64,000 nucleotides of DNA. It comes from Lewinellaceae bacterium (lineage in GTDB: Bacteria; Bacteroidota; Bacteroidia; Chitinophagales; Saprospiraceae). The notes below the pieces were generated by a model. That model was not told the origin of the DNA, searched no databases, and worked only from the letters and a program-made list of their open reading frames with translations. The DNA is taken from assembly GCA_020636375.1 (NCBI GenBank), contig JACJXZ010000009.1, positions 310,001-374,000 on the forward strand, given 5' to 3'. This document shows, piece after piece, positions 16,784-26,997 of this stretch (the first letter of the stretch is position 1; every line of letters begins with the position of its first letter). The translations under genes were made by a program, and so were the position numbers.

Positions 16784-18841
16784 CTACAAAACAGAAACCG
16801 GATACGTCAGCTTCAAAAAGATGATGTCCGACCGGACGTTTTCCGGCTGTAGCGGCTCTGCAAACCGGTCGGCGCTCACGATCAGATAAACGGCGCCGAA
16901 CGGTGGCCTGAACCTCCAGCCAAACAGGCCATAGAGATAATACTTATCGGAAACGGAGTTATTCTGGGTAAAGACCCGGATCCACAAATCCTTGTTGAAG
17001 AAGAAATCCGCTCCCAGTACGTTTATCGTCGTGCTGGAACTGGAAGGGCCGGGCTCGTAATCCAGCCGGGTCAATTCGTAGGAGACCGCCAGGCGGCTGA
17101 ACAGCTGGAACCGGCAGAAAAACTGCCAGAGCTGAAAATCCCGCCCGAAATTCCGGCCGGCCTGATAGCCCAGTTGAGCGTGGGAAGCCTCATCGGTATT
17201 GAACCCGATGTCGGCCCGGTAAAAGTGGTTGTAGAAGTTTTTTTCCAGCAGTTTGTACTCGTCGTTGTAAGCCACCTCGAGGCTGAATCGGTTCTGCAGG
17301 TACATCCTCGCCCGGTAGGTGAGGTACCAGCTCCGCAGGTCGCCCGACTGGCTCCAGAAGACGTTGTTCTTCCCTTCCAGGAAAAGATACTTGATACCCT
17401 GGTTGATCCAGAACCGGTAGCGGACGTCGCTGTCCAGTTCGTGCCGGTCGTCATCCGGGATGAAACCGGTTTGGTTGACGTTGTCCTGAAAGTTGCGCCC
17501 GATATTCGAATAGCGGAGGTGGTAATGATAGACGTTATTTTCCCGGGCAAAGCGGACAAACCAGGCGGAATGGCCGGAGAAACTGCCGGGAGCGCTGCCG
17601 ACGAACTGCCCGGTCAGTTTCCAGGTCTGGCCCAGGTTGAGGACATAATCTGCGCTCAGCGAGCGGATATAGGCCGTGTCGGTGATCCTGTCGGCATAGG
17701 TCAGCCCGACGATGGAGGACTGCAGGATGTCGCGCTTTATTCTCATGGCGTTATGCCAGGCTGCCGGCAGGTTGCCCTCGCGGTTCTCTTCGGTGCGGGC
17801 AAACAGGGCGTTAAACTGATATTTGCCCGCTTTTCCGATCACCTTGCCGCCAAAGGCCATGTCGCCGATGCGCCGGGAATAGAAGGTGCTGATCCGGGTT
17901 TGGAACATCTCGTTCCCATCCTGAAAAAAGAGCCGCTTGTCGGGGAACAGGAGTTCCCAGGGGGTGAGGTTGACCTGCTCTTTATCTCCTTCCACTGTGG
18001 CGAAGTCGGGATTGGCAGTCAGGTTGGCCACCACATTGGAGCCGTACAGATACTGCAGGTCGAGCCCAGCGTCTCCCCTGACCTTGTGGTGGACTCCGGT
18101 AATGTCGCTGTCTTCATACCGGGCCGTACCGTAAGGAAAAAGCCGCAGGATGTGTTTGGGCTTCCCCCTGGGTTGTATCCCGGTAAGCATACCTCCCTGC
18201 GAGACCCGGAAGTTTTCCGTGACCGGCACCCACCAGGAGGTCTCCTGGTTGGCGCGGATGACCCGCCCGAAATTGACGCCCCATACTTCCGATCCCGGCT
18301 TAAATTGAATGCTTTCGTAGGGAATCCTGACCTCGGCTATCCAATATCTCTCGGTGCGCGAAGTGTGCGCTTCCCATTCGGTATCCCAGAACAGGTCCAG
18401 GTTCTTACCATCGTCAGTGACTTTGGCGTCGGTGAGGGTGCCGATCGGGTTGACACGGAAGAGCAGGGAAGTCCTCTTGTCATGATAGGTGTCCAGCAGC
18501 ACACTCACGATATCGTCGCTTTCGTCCAGCTGGTCCCTGCGTTGAATGCGCGCTACTGCTTCCCCAGCTTCATCAAGCAGGCAAATAAAAGCAAAGTAGA
18601 GGTTTTTGCCATATTGCCCGGCCAGGACGGTTGTTTTTCGGGAGGCGGATGCCCCCTTTTCCGGTTCCAGCTGATAGAAGCCGATTGCCGAGTCTGCCAG
18701 CTGCCATTCCTCCGGGGCGATCTTCCCATCCACGATTATTGGCCTGTCGAGTATCTGAACTTTCAGCCCCGGCTGGGAATGGATTGCCCGGAAGCCAGAC
18801 AGGCAGAGAAGAACGGGAAAGATACAGCGGCAATAAGGCAT
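16784..18841 (-). CDS. DUF5916 protein with CBM9-like N-terminal domain
   Basis: A 685-residue exported protein. After a signal peptide, residues about 30-230 look like the carbohydrate-binding family 9-like beta-sandwich (PIIVDGKIAPEEWQLAD, YFAFICLLDE, WIAEVRIPYESIQF). The rest is a long series of amphipathic strands ending with a KLTYPVSVL-type strand, consistent with the DUF5916 outer-membrane barrel. The family is common in Bacteroidota, with no established substrate. No frame defects are seen. A 57-bp gap separates it from the haem-binding gene. Confidence 0.85.
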   Translation of the reverse strand: MPYCRCIFPVLLCLSGFRAIHSQPGLKVQILDRPIIVDGKIAPEEWQLADSAIGFYQLEPEKGASASRKTTVLAGQYGKNLYFAFICLLDEAGEAVARIQRRDQLDESDDIVSVLLDTYHDKRTSLLFRVNPIGTLTDAKVTDDGKNLDLFWDTEWEAHTSRTERYWIAEVRIPYESIQFKPGSEVWGVNFGRVIRANQETSWWVPVTENFRVSQGGMLTGIQPRGKPKHILRLFPYGTARYEDSDITGVHHKVRGDAGLDLQYLYGSNVVANLTANPDFATVEGDKEQVNLTPWELLFPDKRLFFQDGNEMFQTRISTFYSRRIGDMAFGGKVIGKAGKYQFNALFARTEENREGNLPAAWHNAMRIKRDILQSSIVGLTYADRITDTAYIRSLSADYVLNLGQTWKLTGQFVGSAPGSFSGHSAWFVRFARENNVYHYHLRYSNIGRNFQDNVNQTGFIPDDDRHELDSDVRYRFWINQGIKYLFLEGKNNVFWSQSGDLRSWYLTYRARMYLQNRFSLEVAYNDEYKLLEKNFYNHFYRADIGFNTDEASHAQLGYQAGRNFGRDFQLWQFFCRFQLFSRLAVSYELTRLDYEPGPSSSSTTINVLGADFFFNKDLWIRVFTQNNSVSDKYYLYGLFGWRFRPPFGAVYLIVSADRFAEPLQPENVRSDIIFLKLTYPVSVL

Positions 18842-18874
18842 AGCTTAGATGGTGAAAGGGTAAACTGGTTAATC

Positions 18875-19636
18875 CTACTTTTGAGAAATATGCTTATACC
18901 CATCTTTTGCAGCAGGCTTTTTCAAATTTGTAGCCCACAAAATCTGGACAAGATGCAGATACTGTAAATCTTTTTCTATGTTCCGAGTGGAAATTTGTAA
19001 TAAATAACCAAGTTCAATTTTATTGGAAGCACCGATTTTATATCCAAACCCCGCGTATGACCAATTGCTGCTATAAGTGCTGTTTTTGCTGCCGGTCAAA
19101 CTCCAGTAAAATTCATTGTAAGCATGAAAGTAAAACTCTTTTTCGTTCAATTTCTTTCCCTGCAATGGAGTGTTAAATCCGATTTGATAGCGAAAACGGG
19201 TAGAAAGCGGGTATTTGCCATTTAACCTGTTTTCAATAAATCGTTCTTCTAATCTGAAACGATTGGTGAGTTGCCCCTGAAACAAAGCATTTGAAAAAAT
19301 GGCCTGTTGCCAGAGCCGGTGTTCATTGACGTAATTTCCATTAAAGGGATTGCCGCGCTGATAAGTATAGCTGCCAGCCAGGTTTAATTTAGGCGAATAT
19401 ATAAATATAATACTGGGTTGAACGTATAGCTGTAAATTGGAAGCCGGGTAGTTTTCACCATTAATTTCCCGTTCAAAAGCATTGATAGTCGTTGAAATAA
19501 AAAGGTTGTAATTCACCTTTTGATTAATTCCTCCGGTCAGGCTGAATGCAGGCAATATACCATAAAAGGACAGGTCTTGTGCGTGTCCGATACCACTTAT
19601 GCAAATCAGGAAAATGCTTGTGATGATGTTTTTCAT
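18875..19636 (-). CDS. DUF2490-like outer-membrane protein
   Basis: A signal peptide (MKNIITSIFLICISGIGHAQ) precedes about 230 residues of beta-barrel-like sequence with HRLWQQAIFS, NRFRLEERFIENR and LSTRFRYQIGFN, which fit the DUF2490 family. I take the ATG at 19636 because the signal peptide begins there; the frame opens at 19669. Base composition is markedly AT-richer than the genes to the left. It follows the PepSY-like gene with overlapping or abutting ends, so the two are probably co-transcribed. Confidence 0.72.
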   Translation of the reverse strand: MKNIITSIFLICISGIGHAQDLSFYGILPAFSLTGGINQKVNYNLFISTTINAFEREINGENYPASNLQLYVQPSIIFIYSPKLNLAGSYTYQRGNPFNGNYVNEHRLWQQAIFSNALFQGQLTNRFRLEERFIENRLNGKYPLSTRFRYQIGFNTPLQGKKLNEKEFYFHAYNEFYWSLTGSKNSTYSSNWSYAGFGYKIGASNKIELGYLLQISTRNIEKDLQYLHLVQILWATNLKKPAAKDGYKHISQK

Positions 19637-19640
19637 AAGA

Positions 19641-20150
19641 TTAAAAATGGGAAGGGATGGGCCGGACAATAAATTCTGTTTTCTTAACTAATTTGCCGGA
19701 TGGCGTGAAATACAGCTCCCAAAATGCGGTCGATCTTTCCGAAGTTCCTTCTACTCTGATTTCATAAAGTAAATCCGTTCTCGGATTAACTTCCTGGCAA
19801 ACCAAAATCTTATGGCGGGTAAATAAGCTGTCCAATGTGGATTTTATCGCCTTTTGAGCAGGTGTTGGAATATCTTTAAAAGCAAGAAAAATTTCAACTT
19901 CATACAAGGCTTCGTCATAAAACGTTACAGCATATTTGTTTCCCCTGAATTTGAATTCACTTTCCATAAATACCGTATCATTTATGACTTCCTGATAATA
20001 TTTAATCCGGGTAGCTGTTGGGTAATTTTTTTCTATATACTCTTTAATTTTAACGGCTACTCTCTCTTGGGGAATTCTTATTTCCTGTGCGGTTACAGTC
20101 AGGTTAAGAAAAGCAGAGAATAATAATAAAGAGATTGTTTTCAAATTCAT
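19641..20150 (-). CDS. PepSY-like domain protein
   Basis: A 169-residue exported protein (signal MNLKTISLLLFSAFLNLTVT, AQ cleavage). The mature part has the PepSY_like layout: AVKIKEYIEKNYPTATRI, FRGNKYAVTFYDEALYEVE, then a second half (RTDLLYEIRVEGTSER...ELYFTPSGKLVKKTEFI). Such proteins are periplasmic and may inhibit or modulate proteases; no specific role is shown. AT-rich like its neighbours. It directly precedes the DUF2490-like gene. Confidence 0.68.
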   Translation of the reverse strand: MNLKTISLLLFSAFLNLTVTAQEIRIPQERVAVKIKEYIEKNYPTATRIKYYQEVINDTVFMESEFKFRGNKYAVTFYDEALYEVEIFLAFKDIPTPAQKAIKSTLDSLFTRHKILVCQEVNPRTDLLYEIRVEGTSERSTAFWELYFTPSGKLVKKTEFIVRPIPSHF

Positions 20151-20471
20151 CGAGTCAACTTATTAAGTAGATTTGGTGGTGAATGGATCAACGGATTTAA
20201 TACACCACCGTAGATTTTACCTTGGTACGGAAAAAGTAGGCCCGCAAGTTTTATCTCGCCAGGCCTACCAGCAGGATAGCGAGGAATTAATCACCATCCG
20301 AGTCTACGAAGTCTGTTTATCGGAGAGCAGTGTATCTGTTTATCAGTGACTTGCCGCTCCACGATACACCGCTTTCTGAGGCATTGAACTCAGATATCCA
20401 GTAGTGTGCTCAGCGGCAATAGGTTTCCCGCATGGGCATGGCGGGAAAACCTATTGCAACCAAGTATAACG
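20151..20471. other. Intergenic region with repeats and a strong hairpin
   Basis: This 321-bp gap holds a hairpin at 20416-20457 listed separately, and two nearby copies of TCTGTTTATC (about 20310-20345), the second inside TGTATCTGTTTATC. I see no gene. Confidence 0.5.
20416..20457 (-). terminator. Strong hairpin after the FecA-like receptor
   Basis: GCAATAGGTTT-CCCGC and GCGGG-AAAACCTATTGC pair over about 16 bp with a nine-base loop, 15 bp past the receptor stop codon. It is a good terminator stem, though a U-tract is not evident. Confidence 0.6.
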
Positions 20472-22868
20472 CTAAATTCTGAATGCTAAAGTGAGGTAAT
20501 AAAGCCGAGGTTCAGCCGGTATTAAACCAGGGCCGGGATAACCGGTAGCTCTGCGAGTAAAATAGGTTGTATTCAGCAAATTATTTATACCAATGGCTAT
20601 AGTATAATTCTTTATATCATAATTTGCCGACAAATCAAAAACCTCATACGCTGGAATTAATCCCTGGTTTCCTGTCACCGTAGATTCTGTATTATTCGCA
20701 TCAGAATATTGGCTGCTGGTATTGGTATAGTTCAAAGTGGTTGAAAAGTGGTATCCCTTGAAAGTTATACCTGCCTTAAAAAGGTGCTCGGGTGCTAATT
20801 CGACCCTGTTTCCTTTAAATTCTGAATTTAAATACTCTGAATCGATATAGGCATACGAACTAAATAAACTTAAAGAGTATGGCGCTCTTGGATTAATGGC
20901 TTTTAAAAGGTTAAATTCAACAAACGACTCTATTCCCCTATTCCTTGAGTCGGCAATATTGGTTCTGTAAAGACGTGGCTGATCATCAATCATGCGTGTT
21001 ATTACGCCAATTCTGTTGTTGTAGGCAAGTATAAACGCATTGACATCAAAACTAAGAAGCTGTCCGATTTGCCCCCGAAAACCTGCGTCGGCATTATAGC
21101 CATCTGAATCCTTTACATTAGGGTCAACATCAAGGTTAGGGTTTTCAACCCTCATATCATTGAAATGAACCCCTCTGAATCCTTCCGTAATGTTAGCATA
21201 AAAATTTATCTCATCATTGATCAGATATTGAATTCCGCCTCCCAGCAAAGGGAATTTTCTTGTGTTTGTGCGGTCTTCATATATCAATTTGCCATCGCCG
21301 CTATTAAAGTAGCCATCAAAATCAACTTTGATATACTCGTACCTGAAACCAGGAGTAAAGGATAGCCTTGGAGTTATTTGAAAAATATGTTCTCCAAAAA
21401 CCGCATAGTTATTTGTGTAAAACGTATAATTATTGTACTCCAACGCATCAGGGTTGATAAAGCTGAAATCAGGATCTCTGCCATCCGTTCCTAATCCCTG
21501 TCCTCTTGTCGTTTTTCCATCATACACTCTTACCCCAATCAAAAAGGTGTTCCTTGTATTAGGAAAAAGCTTATAATTTTTCAAAAATCTAATCTCCGAA
21601 CCATAATTTCTATACTCATCCCGCCTTAAATCCCGAAAACCACCATCATCGGGTATATTGACCGGATCAGTTTGTTCTACACTATATCTACTGGAAAGTA
21701 CCGCGAAGTTTTTCATGGAAAGTTTGGTGCCATTTCCAAAATCATAATCCAATGTAATCGCTGGTAAATTCCACTCTACATGAAACCAATTTCGTTCCCT
21801 GTTAGAAACCTGCGGGTCAATTTAAACTGTTCATCCGTCACCCCTGCCGACAGGTGCAAGGTGTATCCCATCTTCGTAAATTCCGCACCAATGTTTAATT
21901 TTTCATTGACCTGATAGTTAGCGGATACATATCCGCTATTTATCCTGTAATCCGCATTTCTCTCCACCCATCGGCACTTCGATGGTGAAAATAACCGAAG
22001 TACTCAACTTTGTCTTTTCGTCCTCCAATGCTGTTATAAGAATTGAATAATTTATAGGATCCCACTGTTTGCTTGCTGTTGTATTCAAATGTCTTGTTTT
22101 TCGGAGCTCCTTTCATCTTAAAATTCATCATGCCCCCATTTGAGTACCATATTGTAAAGATGCTGCTCCTCTCACTACTTCAATTCGCTCAACAGCCTCC
22201 ATGGTTGGCGTATAATAGTTATCCGGATAGCCAATAATGTCAGCGGCGATATCATAGCCATTTTGCCGGGTATTATATTCCCAGGATCTGTTTGGGCTCA
22301 AGCCTCTGTTCGATACATTTAATTGAATACCAGTGCCATCATTTTCCCAAACATTGGTTCCTGCCACTTTAGCAAAAACCTGACGAGGATTATTTACGGC
22401 AAGGTTCGCATTGATTTTATCCAGAAGGACAACGTCATTCTTCTTGGAGGCATATATAGCCGTACCTTTCACGCTCGGCAGCCGACTGATGTCGTTCAGG
22501 TTCCTTGAGGTACTGGACACGATGACATCGGCTAAATCAATCACTTCATCTTCCAGCGTGACATCGATCGTTTTAACCTTGTTGTTCGTCAACCTGAACG
22601 TCTTGATTACTTCTCCATAAGAAATATGCTTGAACTTAATTTCGTAATTCCCAAACTCCAGGCCGGTTACGGTGAATTTTCCGTCTTTATCTGTAACCGT
22701 CTGGGCTATTACTGCCAAATCCTTGCTTACGGTAACTGTTGCATCCGGAATGGGTGTGCCATCGCCATAAGTTACTTTACCTTGAACTGCAACAGGCGCA
22801 TTCTGCGAAAAAATTGACGAAAAAGTGCAAATAAGCACTAATGTTATCAGGGTATTTAGAGTATTCAT
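20472..22868 (-). pseudogene. FecA-like TonB-dependent receptor with three frameshifts
   Basis: The pieces join to a receptor of about 800 residues. There is a signal peptide, then a carboxypeptidase-regulatory-like domain (VAVQGKVTYGDGTPIPDATV). The plug carries the FecA-type stretch RGLSPNRSWEYNTRQNGYD and ERIEVVRGAASLQYGTQ. A full barrel follows, ending in a YYLTLAFRI strand. Three one-base losses break it: in the G-run near 22132 (after GTQMG), in an A-run near 21957 (GWRE|NADYRINSG), and near 21822 (QFKL|DPQVSNRERN). All other coding is intact, so it is either freshly inactivated or the losses are sequencing errors. The likely substrate is an iron-citrate-like chelate. Confidence 0.75.
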
Positions 22869-22947
22869 ATTTTTTTTGTTTTACTAGTTATCATTAAACC
22901 CAAGGTTTTACCCGGAGTTTGTTGGAATTGATGGGCCTGATTCCTCG

Positions 22948-23280
22948 TCATATAGGCCGTGGTGAAGAAGCGACGAAGTCCGGGATACTTCCGTCAAACG
23001 CGTTGAGTTTCGGGTCGCTGAATGGGGAATTGCGGTTCATCCAGGCATCCAGCATCGATTTCCTGGTGGCGTGTTCGTAGCCGGACATCTCGCCGGGCAA
23101 TTCCATGCACATACCAATGTGTACAGCCGGCACCGTCAGGCCGATCGTTGGTTCGCCGTTCCTGGTGAAGCTGTATTTTTCCGGCACCGGAAACGGCAAC
23201 TCGCCGGAAGGAGGCGGCTCGCCATCCTTGTTGCAGGCGGCAAACAGGCCTGCCAGGAGCATTAGGTTTTTGCTAGTCAT
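22948..23280 (-). pseudogene. Truncated DUF4856-type lipoprotein
   Basis: A lipoprotein signal (MTSKNLMLLAGLFAAC) is followed by PVPEKYSFTRNGEPTIGL, a typical DUF4856 opening, and later SPFSDPKLNAF. The family is usually several hundred residues long, with a peptidase-M75-like fold, and is associated with iron uptake. Here the frame stops after 110 codons, directly at the edge of the AT-rich segment. It lies 31 bp after RND permease A of cassette 2 and may have been cut when the AT-rich block was inserted. Confidence 0.55.
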
Positions 23281-23311
23281 TTTTAAGTGCTTTCACGGTT
23301 AACAATAAATT

Positions 23312-26300
23312 CTATGGCCTATAAAATCTCAAATACAAAAGTGGAATTACCAGCAAGTTGAGCAGGGTAGAGGTCAGCAGCCCGCCCAGGATCACGATGG
23401 CCATGGGCAGCTCGATCTCGTGGCCGGGCACGTTGCCGGCAATCACCAGCGGCAGCAGGGCCAGGCCGGTGGTCGTGGCGGTCATCAGGATGGGCGCCAG
23501 GCGCTCCTGCGCGCCCCGGATCACCAGTTCCCGCCCGAACGTCATGCCTTCCTCGGCTTCCAGGTGCTGGAAGTGGTTGATCATCATGATCCCGTTGCGG
23601 GCAGCGATGCCGAGGATGGTCAGGAAGCCCACCAGAGAACCCAGGGAGATGACGCCATCCCCGGCGAGATAAGCGGCCATCACACCTCCCACCAGCGCCA
23701 TCGGCAGGCAAAGAATGGACAGGACGGCCAGGCGCGTGCTGTTGAAGGCGCTGTGCAGTAGCAGGAAAATGGCGATCAGCGCCAATCCGGCGAAGAGGGC
23801 CATCCGCCGCTGGGCGGCCTGCCGTTCGGCGTATTCTCCCAGCACTTCCGGGTGGTACTCCAGAGGGAATTCCACCCCCGCCAGAGCGCTCTCGACATCA
23901 GCGATCACCGAGCCGAGGTCGCGCCCCCGCACGTTGGCGGCCACGTCGAGGCGGCGGGTGAGGTTTTCCCGTTTGATGATATTGGGCGTAGGAACGATCT
24001 CGATGTCGGCCACATCCTGGAGGCGGATATACCCGCCGCCGGGCACGTCGACGGGCAGGTTCTGGATGTCGGTGAGGCTGGAACGCGCCTCGGGCACGCT
24101 CCACACGTTGACATCGTAGGCCTTGCCGCCCCGGAAAATGTCGCCTACTTCCTCGCCGGCCACGAAGGTGGTGGCCATGCGGCGGATGTCGCCGGGCTTT
24201 AACCCGTACTGTTTGGCCTTTTCCAGGTTTACCCGGACCTGGACCTGGGGAATTTCTTCATTTAGTTCGACGTGCAGGTCGATGATGCCGTCGATGTCCG
24301 CCAGCTTGTCCCTAACCTCGCGGGCTTTGCTGCGGAGCACCTCCAGCTCGGGGCCGTACAGGCGGATGACGATGGCCTCGGAAGCGCCGGTCAGCACTTC
24401 CCGGATGCGCTCTTTCAGGTAGGTCAGCACGTCGCGGTAGAGGCCCGGGTAGCCGTCCACCACTTCCTGGATTTTGGCCACGGTCTCGTCGTAGTCCACT
24501 TCGGGGCTGACGCTGATCCAGTTCTCGCCGAAGTTCATGCCCACCACCTCATCCATGTAGTAGGCCTGCCCGATATGGGCGCCGAAGTTGCGCACCCCTT
24601 CGATGGAGCGCAGCTCTTTGCTGCCTTTGATGGTGATGCGGTTCATTTCCGGCCAGGAGGTGCCCGGCTTGGTGACCCAGTGCATCAGGAAATCCCGCTC
24701 CTTGAAGGAAGGCAGGAGCGACTGCCCGAGGCGGGGCACGATCATCAGCCCGATCAGGGTGAAGATGCCTACCACGGCGTAGGCATGCATCGGCTTGCCG
24801 ATCAGGCTGCCCAGGACGCTGTCGTAGGCCCGGTGCAGCCACCGCATCAGGGCCGACTCGCGGCGGTGCAGCTCCGCATTCCGCAGCAGGATGTAACTCA
24901 TGGCCGGCGTGATCGTCAGGGCGACGACCATGGATGCCATGATGGCAATGGCGTAGGCGGAAGCCAGCGGCTTGAAGAACGCTCCGGACAAGCCGCCCAT
25001 GAAGAAGACCGGGATCAGGGCCGCCACCTCGATCAGGGAGGCGTAGATGATGGCGCCCCGCACCTCGATCGACGCCTCCAGGATGATCCGGAAGGGCGAT
25101 TTTTTGATGCCCTCGTTGCGCGCCTCGCGCAGGCGGCGCATGATGTTCTCCACGTCGATGATGGCGTCGTCCACCACAGCGCCCAGGGCGATCACGAAGC
25201 CCGCCAGGATCATGGTGTTGATGGTGGCGCCCTGCCCTTTGAGGACCAGGGCACCCGCCATCAGAGATAAGGGAATCGCTGTGCAACTGATCAGGGTGAC
25301 TCTCCACTCGTTGAGGAAGAGGAACAGGATAATGATCACCAGGACGCAGGCAATGAGCAACGCTTCCCGCAGGTTGTTGATCGACATGTCGATGTAGGTG
25401 GCCGGGCGGAAGATCTCGGTGTCGATCTTCACGCCGGGCAGGCCGGGCCGGAGCTTGTCGATGGCGGCCTCAACCCCGGCGGTGATGTCGCGGGTATTGC
25501 CCCAGGGCAGCTTCTCGACGATGAGCATCAGGCCGACCGTGTCGTTGATAATGGCGTCGCCCGACATCTGCTGGTGGTCGACTACCAGTTTGGCGACATC
25601 CTGGAGGTATACTTTTTGGCCGTTATGGGTTTTGACCACCACCTCGCCCAGGTCCTCCGGCCGGTTGATGGGCAGGATGTGCCGAACGCCGTAGCGCTTG
25701 TCCGGAGTTTCCACCCAACCGCCGGTGCCGATCATGGCGCCGGTGGAGTAGAACAAAAGGCCGGCGTCCAGGGCATCGGCAGTAGCTTCCATGACGTCCT
25801 GCATGGTTACGCCGTAGCGCTGCATCCGTTCGGGCACCACTTCCACTGCCTGTAGCTCGATGCGTTCGCCCCAGATGGCCACGTGGGCCACGCCGGGCAC
25901 GTCCAGGATGGCGTCGTTGAGCTTCCAGTAGGTCAGCATCGACAAGTCGATAACAGAAAGGCTGTCGGAAGACAGTCCGATCTTCATGCAGCGGCTGGTG
26001 GCCGACAAGGGTTGCAGCATCAGAGGCGGCGCCGCCCAGGTGGGCAGGGTCGGTATGGCCGTGGCGATCTTCTCTGAAACCAGTTGCCGGGCCTGCATCA
26101 GGTCGGTCCCCGGTTCAAAGATCAATTTGATGGCGGATAACTGGGAAACAGACTTGGACCGCATCACGTCCAGCCCGGGAATGCCGTTAAAGGTCTGTTC
26201 CAGCGGGACGGTAACGAGGGCTTCCACTTCGTTGGATTCCAGCCCCAGGCATATCGTCTGTACTTCCACCAGCGGCGGGGCGAATTCCGGAAAGACATCC

Positions 26301-26407
26301 ACCGGCGTTTCCTTGATTTGCCTCAGCCCGAAGTACATCATGGCCAACGCCAGCCCGATGACCAGGAAGCGGAATTGAAGGCTTGATTTTACTATAGATC
26401 TTAACAT
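23312..26407 (-). CDS. RND heavy-metal-efflux-type permease A (cassette 2)
   Basis: A 1031-residue permease. It is almost colinear with the permease at 7200-10328, starting MLRSIVKSSLQFRFLVIG and sharing the MPVDVFPEFAPP-type N-terminus (here TPVDVFPEFAPP), the TM4 motif GAVVDDAIIDVEN, and GIAARNGIMMINH near the end. It lacks the short C-terminal tail of copy 1 and stops at LLYLRFYRP. It is third in its operon, 15 bp after the mini-adaptor. Its downstream partner differs from cassette 1: no porin, but a truncated lipoprotein and a TonB receptor. Confidence 0.88.
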   Translation of the reverse strand: MLRSIVKSSLQFRFLVIGLALAMMYFGLRQIKETPVDVFPEFAPPLVEVQTICLGLESNEVEALVTVPLEQTFNGIPGLDVMRSKSVSQLSAIKLIFEPGTDLMQARQLVSEKIATAIPTLPTWAAPPLMLQPLSATSRCMKIGLSSDSLSVIDLSMLTYWKLNDAILDVPGVAHVAIWGERIELQAVEVVPERMQRYGVTMQDVMEATADALDAGLLFYSTGAMIGTGGWVETPDKRYGVRHILPINRPEDLGEVVVKTHNGQKVYLQDVAKLVVDHQQMSGDAIINDTVGLMLIVEKLPWGNTRDITAGVEAAIDKLRPGLPGVKIDTEIFRPATYIDMSINNLREALLIACVLVIIILFLFLNEWRVTLISCTAIPLSLMAGALVLKGQGATINTMILAGFVIALGAVVDDAIIDVENIMRRLREARNEGIKKSPFRIILEASIEVRGAIIYASLIEVAALIPVFFMGGLSGAFFKPLASAYAIAIMASMVVALTITPAMSYILLRNAELHRRESALMRWLHRAYDSVLGSLIGKPMHAYAVVGIFTLIGLMIVPRLGQSLLPSFKERDFLMHWVTKPGTSWPEMNRITIKGSKELRSIEGVRNFGAHIGQAYYMDEVVGMNFGENWISVSPEVDYDETVAKIQEVVDGYPGLYRDVLTYLKERIREVLTGASEAIVIRLYGPELEVLRSKAREVRDKLADIDGIIDLHVELNEEIPQVQVRVNLEKAKQYGLKPGDIRRMATTFVAGEEVGDIFRGGKAYDVNVWSVPEARSSLTDIQNLPVDVPGGGYIRLQDVADIEIVPTPNIIKRENLTRRLDVAANVRGRDLGSVIADVESALAGVEFPLEYHPEVLGEYAERQAAQRRMALFAGLALIAIFLLLHSAFNSTRLAVLSILCLPMALVGGVMAAYLAGDGVISLGSLVGFLTILGIAARNGIMMINHFQHLEAEEGMTFGRELVIRGAQERLAPILMTATTTGLALLPLVIAGNVPGHEIELPMAIVILGGLLTSTLLNLLVIPLLYLRFYRP

Positions 26408-26422
26408 GATTTCTTTTTTGAG

Positions 26423-26875
26423 TTAGTGTCCTACTTCATATTCCGTGCCGTACAGCTCGGCGGCGCCGACAGATACCACCGGCGTCCCGGGGGGAGGGGC
26501 GGCATTCAGCACCGCCTTGTCTCCCTGGATGAAGTCGACCCCGACCTCATGGCGGGTGTAGGTGTTCAGCTCGGGGTTGACATACACCCAGGCGCGCCCC
26601 TGCACGTCGTACAGCAAGGCGGAGTAAGGAACGACCGATCTCGTCCTGGCCTCGCTGTGAGCGATCATCTCTTCGGCCACCGGCGCCGTTTCGATGCCGA
26701 TGCGCTCCACGGCTTTCTCCGTTAGCTTCAGCAGGCTGAGTTCGCTGTCCTTCAGGTGTTCTATATGGGCCGGCTCTGTCTTTTCATGGGGCGGCTCCTT
26801 TTCCTCGCAACCGAGGAGGAACAGTGCGGCGACCATAAGGGCCAGCCAGTGGGATTTATGTTGATACAGTTTCAT
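26423..26875 (-). CDS. Short RND adaptor-like lipoprotein (cassette 2)
   Basis: 150 residues: a lipoprotein signal ending LFLLGC, a short acidic/His linker (PPHEKTEPAHIEHLKDSELS), a helix (LLKLTEKAVERIGIETAPVA), and the adaptor C-terminal module (VVPYSALLYDVQGRAWVYVN, PPGTPVVSVGAAELYGTEY). The frame is open far upstream (to 27415), but only the part from 26875 has a signal and conservation with 10346-10798. As in cassette 1, the hairpin and lipoyl domains are absent. It lies between the two permease genes. Confidence 0.8.
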   Translation of the reverse strand: MKLYQHKSHWLALMVAALFLLGCEEKEPPHEKTEPAHIEHLKDSELSLLKLTEKAVERIGIETAPVAEEMIAHSEARTRSVVPYSALLYDVQGRAWVYVNPELNTYTRHEVGVDFIQGDKAVLNAAPPPGTPVVSVGAAELYGTEYEVGH

Positions 26876-26997
26876 GTCTACTGTTTTTTCCGGTTGTTGA
26901 AATGGGAGTGTGGAGGGAGTTGTGGCGGTTGTCTGTTGATGGTTGTCTGTTGATGGAAACTCCGCCCACAAACAACCACTAACACCCCTCCAACCAC

